Shown: piece after piece, positions 57,186 to 64,000 of the stretch
How the letters are laid out: each line of letters opens with the position of its first letter
Position numbering within the stretch: the stretch's first letter is position 1
Origin: Porphyra umbilicalis
Taxonomy: Eukaryota; Rhodophyta; Bangiophyceae; Bangiales; Bangiaceae
Direction of reading: 5' to 3'
Length of the DNA stretch: 64,000 nt
NCBI GenBank assembly: GCA_002049455.2
Contig: KV919042.1
Location: 1-64,000, forward strand
Program-made: the position numbers and the translations under genes
Notes under the pieces: generated by a model
Told to the model about the DNA's origin: nothing
What the model saw: the letters and a program-made list of their open reading frames with translations, nothing else
Databases searched by the model: none

Positions 57186-59440
57186 ATGGCCGATGGGGGG
57201 GGAGATGGAGACCCCCCCGGTGTCGAGGTGCCTGGTGCCGGGGCGGATGAGATTACCCCCCCCGGAGGCGGATCGTCGGTTGACGACCGCCACACCAGTG
57301 CAGGCACCACGGACGCGGGTGCCCGCGAGGCACGGACTTTGTTCCAACGCTTGCCCCCGGGCCTCGATCCGACTGGGACTCGCCCCCAGGCAGGCGCCCC
57401 CTCGGGTAGTACTCATCTCGAGGCGGTCCTGTCGGGTGCTGGCACTCATTTTGGCGTAGGACAGCTGCCCGACGTTACCACGTGGGGCGGTGGGTCTGTG
57501 CCACCACCGCCACAAGAACCTGCGGGTGCGAGCTCTAGTCGTGCTCCCCCAGGCTCACGGGAGGCCAAGGGTGCCCCGGCGCTTGAGCACGGCGCCGGGA
57601 CCCACGGTATCGTCCCCCGGCCCTCGGGCCCGGTGGAAGATCCCCTCTCGGTGCTTGGGAGGGGGGGGCAATGCCAGGATCGGCACGGGAGCCTGCAGGC
57701 GGGAGCTCTAGTCGTGCTCCCCCAGGCTCACGGGGTGCCAGGGATGGCCAGGGTCCCGAGTGGCGAGACGCCGTGGCCGAGGTCGTTCGGTCCGAAGTTA
57801 CCCGATCGCTAGTGACCATGCTGAGGGGCTCTACGCCCACGCCCGCTGAGCTACGGGGCCGGGCCCGACGCTCTGCTCGTCGGCGCCGACGAGACAACTC
57901 GTCGTCGTCGTCGACCACTGACGTCTCCCGCTCGGGGGACGAGTCAATTGTTGCGGCCCTACTTGGTGCGTTCCGTGCTACCCCCCCGCCGTCGACGGTT
58001 AGGGAGGGCACTCGGGGTATTGACCCGAGGGCCCAACCGACTCCTGACTCGGCGGAGGGTGAGCAAGGCGGGGGAGCCGCGCGAGGGGTACCCCGGGGTA
58101 TCGACCCGGGGTTTCCGACGCAACTCTCCTTCGCGACCGATCCAGAGGCTGGGGGGTGGCCTACTCAACCCACCCCGACACCCCCAACTCGGGTGGTGCC
58201 GCTTAAGATTGTGGTGAACCACCCGTACTACCGGGTGCTGTTCGATTGTGAGACCTTCGCGCTAGACAACAAGTCGGTTGCCTACGCGCGGCGCCAGGCC
58301 CGTTCTCTGGGCCGGCGCAAGAAGGAGGTCGCTCAGTCCTTCGGGGTGAACGACGAGTGGGATAGTTCCCCCCCAGCCAAGGTCTTCCAGTTCTCGCGCA
58401 GGTTTGCCAAGGCCAGTGACGACAACAACATCTCCGAAGGCGAAGCCTTCTACATCCTTCAAGACTTTACGAAGGAACCTCTCAAGTCAGAGGTGATGAT
58501 GGTTATGCCAATTCGCCGGGCGGGTAACCCCGGCGAGGTCACTTCATACTTGGAACTCATCAATTGGATGATCCGGCGTCACGTCGACGAGGCCTCGGTG
58601 GCTACTCTAGTCGAGACCCTGAACGTCGCGGTTCAACGGGACGACGAGGACGAGTTGTCCTTCGCCGAGCGCCTCCGCCGCCTCAACACCGAGTGCGGGT
58701 TCATGTACGGGGAAGGCGCCCTCAAGGGGCGCTTTGTGGAAGATGTCCACCGCGCGGCGCGCGCCACTGTGCGCGAGTGCAACACCCCCGGCATGACTAT
58801 GGCGAAGCTGGCTCGCGTCGCCCAGACGAAGGGCGACGAACACCGCTGGCTACGACTTGAGCAGCACAAGGAGCGGACCAAGGAGCGAGAAGCGCTCGCG
58901 GAGGAGGCCCGTCTCCGGCGACAAGCTCGGGCGGCCGCCCTTCCCCGGATCACTGGGGGGGCGCGGGGTAACCAACCGCGGGACGCCCCCGTCCGGACCG
59001 TCGGGGCCGTGGGCGCCCCCACTCCGGGCCCCCGGTACGATGGGTCCCGACCCAAGACTCCGGGCGGCTCGACTCCCGGCGGCAACGACAACGCGCGCTG
59101 CCGCTCCCGACCGAGGGATGGGCCTTCCCAACCTAAACCCCGGTCGGAAGAGTACCCTTTCTGGCAGTGTGGCAAGGTGGGCCATTGGGCCGAGGTGTAC
59201 CCCGACTTGGACGCACGCCTACGCGACCGATTGGCCATAGCCAGTCGGTGGTCCCCTCTCGGGACGTCCTCGGGCTCCCGCGATACTCCGCGAGCGGGCC
59301 GGCGAGTAGCCGTGGCCACTCCCCACGAGGACTCTAGCTCGAGCGGCGAGGAGCCGACGCCGCTTGAGAAGGGGGAGCCGCAGACCGAGCCCGAGTGCGG
59401 ACCCACCACCTCCTCTGAGTCCGAGGAGGGAAACGAGTAA
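57186..59440 (+). pseudogene. Gypsy gag, element C
   Basis: From the ATG at 57186 through the same domains as gag of A. One frameshift near 57612, a missing G compared with A, moves it to the frame that stays open to the TAA at 59438-59440. The capsid part is uninterrupted here. The zinc knuckle reads FWQCGKVGHWAEVYPD: first and last Cys are replaced by Phe and Tyr, while the His lost in A is kept. The early frameshift region found in A (C-run near 41045) is in frame here. Confidence 0.85.
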
Positions 59441-59499
59441 CCACCGGTGTTGGGCCCTCCCCGCGGCAACCGGTGGACCCAACCCGGGACGTGGATAAG

Positions 59500-62400
59500 A
59501 TGCCAGGACGCATCCTATCCCGACCCAAGGGCATCCGCCCCCGGGTTGCACCCCTTCCGAAGGGGGTAAGCGGCCAGAATGTGGTGGCCATCCTGACGGG
59601 GTCCAACTACCAGGTGGCCAGTCGCTTCTGGCTGGACGCGGGGCGTGAGCTAGCTCTCCGCGTCATAGTTGACACGGGGTCGTGTGTCTCCCTAGTACGG
59701 GAAGCGCTACTCCCCCCGGAGATGGAGGTGGCGCCCTTAGACGCGGCGACCGCCACATTACTTGACGTGAATGGGGGACTCCTTCCCATCACGGGCACCG
59801 TGACTCTTACGGTGTGTGTCGGCACTTACTCCACCCCAGTCACGTGTTTGGTAGTGCCGGGCATCCCTACTCGTAGGGACCGACCACACGGACGTTCATG
59901 TCCCCAACATTTGCGGGCCCAAGGGGTACATCCGGTTACTAAACGGATGTAGGGTCCCCATCCTTCGTCGGGGTAAGACGAGGTCGTATGCCCGGGCGGA
60001 CCAACCCCAGTCGGGGGCCGCTAGTGAGGCGGACACCAAGGTGCGCCTAGCACACGAGGTGGTTATACCCCAGCGGTCCCGGGGATACGTCCCAGTACAG
60101 ACGTCATTCCAAGGGAATGGGGTCATCACCCAGCGCCATCGAGTGTATGAGCGGCACCGCGTGCATGTTGCAACTGGCACCATGGACTGCACCGCCAACC
60201 AGACGTGGTGGGTGGAGGTAACCCATACGGGGAACACGAGTAAGCGACTCCCCAAGGGCATGGTCATGGGGCATATGTCGGCCTACTCCGGTACGGTAGC
60301 CGCCATATCCCGAGAGGACTGGGCTGCACTCAGCCCCAGTCCGACCACCGTGCCCGACGCAACGGACCCCGTGGAGGAGCCCCACGTTCATACTTCGAAC
60401 GTGCCCGAATGACTGCGGCCTCAAGTGCTCGCCCTACTGGAGAAGCACCGAGCCCTCTGGAGTAAGCACTTGGGCTCCATCAAGGCCACGGAGCACCGGA
60501 TCGAGTTGAAGCCGGGCTCCAAGCCCGTCCGGCTCAACCCCTACCGGATGGGTCCCCGAACTAGGGAACTCAATAAGGCCGAAGTCGACCGAATGCTCAA
60601 GCTCGAAGTGATAGAGCCCAGCCAGAGTGAATGCGCTAGCCCGGTGGTACTCATCCCGAAGCCCGACGGAAGTCCCCGGTTCTGCATCGACTATCGGCAG
60701 TTGAACGAGCGCACAGTACGCGACTCGTACCCACTACCCCGGATGGACGACTGCCTCGACTCCTTAGGGGATGCACAGTTCTTCTCCACGATGGACTGCA
60801 ACGCGGGGGACTGGCAGATCCCCTTAGCCGAGGAGGATAAGCCGAAGACGGCATTCACTTGCCACTGTGGGACGTACCAGTGTACGCGTCTTTCGTTTGG
60901 CCTGTGCAATGCCCCTGCCACTTTCCAGCGGGCTATTGACATGATCCTATCCGGAGTCAAGTAGCAGAATGTGCTCGTCTTCTTAGACGACCTCATCATC
61001 TTCTCCGCCGATGCCGAGTCGCACCTGTCCCACTTGGCCACGGTGCTCACCTTACTCGGGAAGCACGGGGTCACACTCAAGGCACAGAAGTGCCACCTCT
61101 TTACTAATGGGGTGGAGTACCTTGGCCATGTAGTACGGCCAGGACGCTTGAGTGTTAACGAAAAGAACCTCAAGGTCATGAAGAAGGCCAGCTTCCCCCA
61201 GACCCAAACCCAACTCAGGAGTTTCCTGAGGATGTGCAATGTCTACCGTCGGTTCATGGTAGACTTCGCTAAGACCGCAAAGCCGCTGAACAACTTGAAC
61301 AGCGTAAAGCTTCCGAAGCGGTTGAGTCCCCCTACTCCGGAGGAACAGAACGCGTTCGACAAACTACGCGAACAGCTGTGCCACCCGCCCATCCTTGCGA
61401 TACCGCGCAAGGAGGGGAAGTACATCATCGATGTGGACGCTAGCTACGACCAGCTAGGATGCTGCCTACTACAGCAGCAACCCGAGGGCAAGTACCTGCC
61501 CGTAGGCTACTTCAGTAAAGGCCTACTACCGGCGGAGAAGAACTACACCGTCACCGAGATTGAGGGACTAGGTGTGGTGTGGGCGGTCGGTTTACTACGA
61601 CCGTCCATCGAGGGCACCAAGTTCCTCATCCGGTGTGACCACAAGGCACTGAAGTGGATACTGACCACGACGGCCTGCACCAACAATCGACTCAGTCGTT
61701 GGCGTATCCTCCTCTCGGAGTTCGACTATGATGTGGAATACAAGCCCGGCCCCCAACATGCGGTGGCCGACGCTCTATCCCGCATCCCGACTGAGGGGCT
61801 GGACACGGGACCCATCTCCCAGGAGATCCCCACAGTCGGGGTGACCACTCGATCGGGGGCGGTACTTGACCCCCGACTCCACGAGAACAGGGAGACTGCC
61901 CGCATAACCCTGGGCGAACTAGTCCAGAAGCAGGCGGCAGACGAGTTTTGTCAGGGGGTCAAGAGGTTACTTGACACCCCCACGCCCACGCGCTTCTACG
62001 AGAACGCGGACAGGTTGTTGTGTAGTCGCGGACACCGCGAGGGGACCCAGCAGGTACTGGTCCCCCAGTCCCTAGTCAAGGACGTATTACGGGCGGAGCA
62101 CTCCTCCCCCTTGGCTGCGCATCCAGGTGGGACGCGCATGTACCAGACCCTGCAAGACGAATACTACTGGCCCTCGCTGGCGATGGATGTGTTCGGATGG
62201 GTGGCAGCTTGCCCCACCTGTGCTAAGAACCGGCTCATCGGTACGCAGAGTAAAGCGTTCATGAGTTAGTTCCCGGTGACGGAACCCTTCGCAGCGCTGG
62301 CCATTGACTTACTTGGCCCCCTGCCTAGGACCCCCGAAGGATATGAGTATATCCTAGTTATTTGTGACCGATTTACTAAGGTCACTCGGGCGGTCCCGCT

Positions 62401-63385
62401 TCGAGACATCACGGCTCTGGATGTTCTCAGCGCATTCCTCGACACGTGGGTTGCTAGCTATGGGATCCCCGATTCAATTCTATCGGATAACGGACCCCAA
62501 TTTGTTGCCGTACTCTGGCAAGGGGTGCTCAAGACCCTGGGTATTGACACTAACTATGCCACCCCTTACCACCCACACACTAGTGGGCAGGTCGAACGGT
62601 TTAATAAGACCCTAGTTAAGCAACTACGCCACTACGTAAGTGACCACGTAGTTACGTGGTCCCGATACTTAAGCCTGGTAGTAACGACTTACAATTCGCA
62701 AGTGCATAGTAGCACCGGGCAGATCCCCTTTGCGTTCGTAAGCCCCCGACGGCTTACTCCCGTGGCCCTCGAACGACCTACAGCGGGTACCGACCCCGGG
62801 GAGATAGTCACCCCCGGGCGAGCCAAGGAGAATTTCCTCCGGCGCCTTGACTCCCTTATCCCCCTAGTACGGGACACCATGGAAAAGGCACAGGCCCGAT
62901 ACGAACGAGTCTTCGACAAGCGCGTGCAGCCTCGCCGCGAAGCCCTCCAAGTTGGAGACTGGGTGTTCGTGAAGTCCCACGAGAACCAGGGCGGTAAGCT
63001 CGTCTTCAAGACACTGGGACCCTACCAGATCTTGAAGACCGACGGGCGTCGGCTTACCAACGAAAGTGACGATGGTAGTCGGACCATCAATGGGAAACAC
63101 GCCACCCGGGCCCCGGAACCACCCGAGGGGGACTTGGCGTGCGCGCGGGCACTGACCGCGTGGCGGGTCCCGTCCCTCCCCTCATCTGCCAGTAAACCGA
63201 TTGAGGCTGTCTTCGACCGCTTTGTCGGACAAGGGTACGATGACCAGGAGCGACTCATGCTCAAGGGCAGGTGGTTCGGGTATGGACCTCGGGAGGACTT
63301 CTGGCACTATGTGGAGGACCTCCCGGCTGAGAGGGTCCGCCAGCACTGTGCGCGGCACCGGCTCACGATGAGAAGAAGGGTATAA
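59500..63385 (+). pseudogene. Gypsy pol, element C, with chromodomain
   Basis: Same domain order as pol of A: protease VDTGSCVSLV, reverse transcriptase (FLDDLIIFS at ~60984), RNase H, integrase (SDNGPQF, GQVERFNKTL) and an unbroken C-terminal chromodomain ending RHRLTMRRRV at the TAA at 63383-63385. Lesions: an 8-nt deletion near 59864 after the protease, and in-frame stops TGA 60410-60412, TAG 60962-60964 (a Trp codon in A) and TAG 62267-62269. The integrase-chromodomain part, 62276-63385, is one open frame, so comparing it with A locates A's three shifts. Dead as an autonomous polyprotein. Confidence 0.9.
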
Positions 63386-63522
63386 TACAACTAAAAAAAC
63401 CCAGTACGGGGTACCCCTCGCACACACACCCGACAATTGATCCAACCCAACGAGGGACAAGCACCATGGGGTCTGGGCTACCCATAACTGAGCGCCTCGA
63501 CGCCCCACTCAAACCCGGGTAC

Positions 63523-64000
63523 CTACTCCCAACCCGGCGAGTGCGGGCGGTCGTCGCGGACGCACCCACCGAGCTGGTAGTGACCCGAGTGATCCCCCGG
63601 GTACTCCTGGGCCGACCCCCGGTCCGAGGGGCCCGGCCCCCACGACGAGCGCGGCGCCCTACTCGGTGCCGCCCCCGCCGCGGCGTACCCCCCAACAGTG
63701 GAGGGGTAGCCGCCCCCATGGTAGGGCGCGGCCGAGCCAGCAGGCTCCCCGGCGTACGGGACCCGACTGGGGCCCCCGCCCGCCGAAGCCCCCGCGGGCC
63801 CTGCCGCGACCCGCTGGCCGTGCCCCTCCAAGCGGGAGGCCATCTGGTACCCGATGGCCTCTGGGGTGGTTTCCACCAGGAACTGCGCGGCTGCGGCAGA
63901 CCGGGGGGACGAGGGGTCCCGCAGTTCGGACCCCGCCCCCCGGATGACCCACGCCAGGGTATCCACCAGGGAGGCAACTATCGCCTCCCCATGGGCAGCC
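63523..64000 (-). CDS. Antisense accessory ORF of element C, 3' part
   Basis: Continuation of the antisense ORF family, open without a stop from the window end (64000) to a TAG at 63523-63525, about 159 codons. It reads AAHGEAIVASLVDTLAWV, RSAAAAQFLVETTPEAIGYQ, a Gly/Pro/Ala-rich tail and VRDDRPHSPGWE. Element A encodes the same tail (VRDDRPHSPG) in its matching frame with mostly conservative changes, though A is broken elsewhere. The start lies outside the window. Function unknown. Confidence 0.65.
   Translation of the reverse strand, partial: AAHGEAIVASLVDTLAWVIRGAGSELRDPSSPRSAAAAQFLVETTPEAIGYQMASRLEGHGQRVAAGPAGASAGGGPSRVPYAGEPAGSAAPYHGGGYPSTVGGYAAAGAAPSRAPRSSWGPGPSDRGSAQEYPGDHSGHYQLGGCVRDDRPHSPGWE

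Larger units (their letters stand above)
56295..64000 (+). mobile_element. Ty3/gypsy element C, truncated by window end
   Basis: A second copy of the A family: 5' LTR, PBS, gag, pol with chromodomain and the 3' end of the antisense ORF; the rest lies beyond 64000. Inserted into the gag of another, older gypsy element. Carries its own set of stops and shifts, different from those of A. Confidence 0.9.

Noticed and set aside
1..64000. tRNA, rRNA, CRISPR or bacterial operon structure
   Set aside because: No B-box in a plausible cloverleaf, no rRNA core strings, no regularly spaced repeats with unique spacers; the gene content is eukaryotic.

Overview
The window looks like nuclear DNA of a eukaryote with a very GC-rich, retrotransposon-loaded genome and mostly intronless genes. 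The 2.75 kb lipoxygenase gene and the CZIB gene each read as one exon. Exceptional GC content, Ala/Pro-rich N-termini, chromodomain Ty3/gypsy elements and Harbinger transposons are together consistent with a bangiophyte red alga (Porphyra/Pyropia type). That placement is inference; no rRNA, tRNA or organelle marker is visible. Many start codons in long open frames here are not ATG, so starts were chosen only where an ATG can be read.

Left third (1-13 kb), host genes: a secreted repeat-like protein (minus, 392-1386, one frameshift), a decayed metallo-beta-lactamase-fold hydrolase (minus, 2.63-3.49 kb), an apparently intact lipoxygenase with an unusual N-terminal SRPBCC domain (plus, 8083-10833) and an intact CXXC zinc-binding CZIB/DUF866 gene (minus, 12139-12720). 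Between them are extremely GC-rich low-complexity stretches and one AT-rich palindromic island at 6.84-6.97 kb.

Middle (14-36 kb), a transposon graveyard: four short inverted-repeat (MITE-like) elements at 14.03-15.00, 15.15-15.77, 16.30-16.96 and 23.55-24.01 kb; a decayed Ty1/copia pol (18.88-21.85 kb, plus) followed by tandem repeats and a copia gag fragment in the opposite orientation; one decayed Harbinger transposase (24.04-25.38 kb); and a more complete two-gene Harbinger element (28.75-33.43 kb) with recognisable terminal inverted repeats, a transposase gene and a convergent Myb/SANT-like gene. A decayed coding region of unknown family lies at 34.58-35.82 kb.

Right third (40-64 kb), a nest of Ty3/gypsy chromovirus-like elements. 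Element A (40081-50957) has both LTRs, a PBS, gag, pol with a C-terminal chromodomain, a PPT and a long open frame of about 780 codons on the opposite strand downstream of pol. Element C (56295 to beyond the window end) is a second copy with the same layout. Between them are minus-strand relics of two other gypsy lineages (50958-52982 and 54128-56291) and, at 53063-54126, a relic that appears homologous to the antisense protein of A and C. Every pol copy carries stops or frameshifts, so none is autonomous as it stands. The antisense protein family is the most novel feature of the window.
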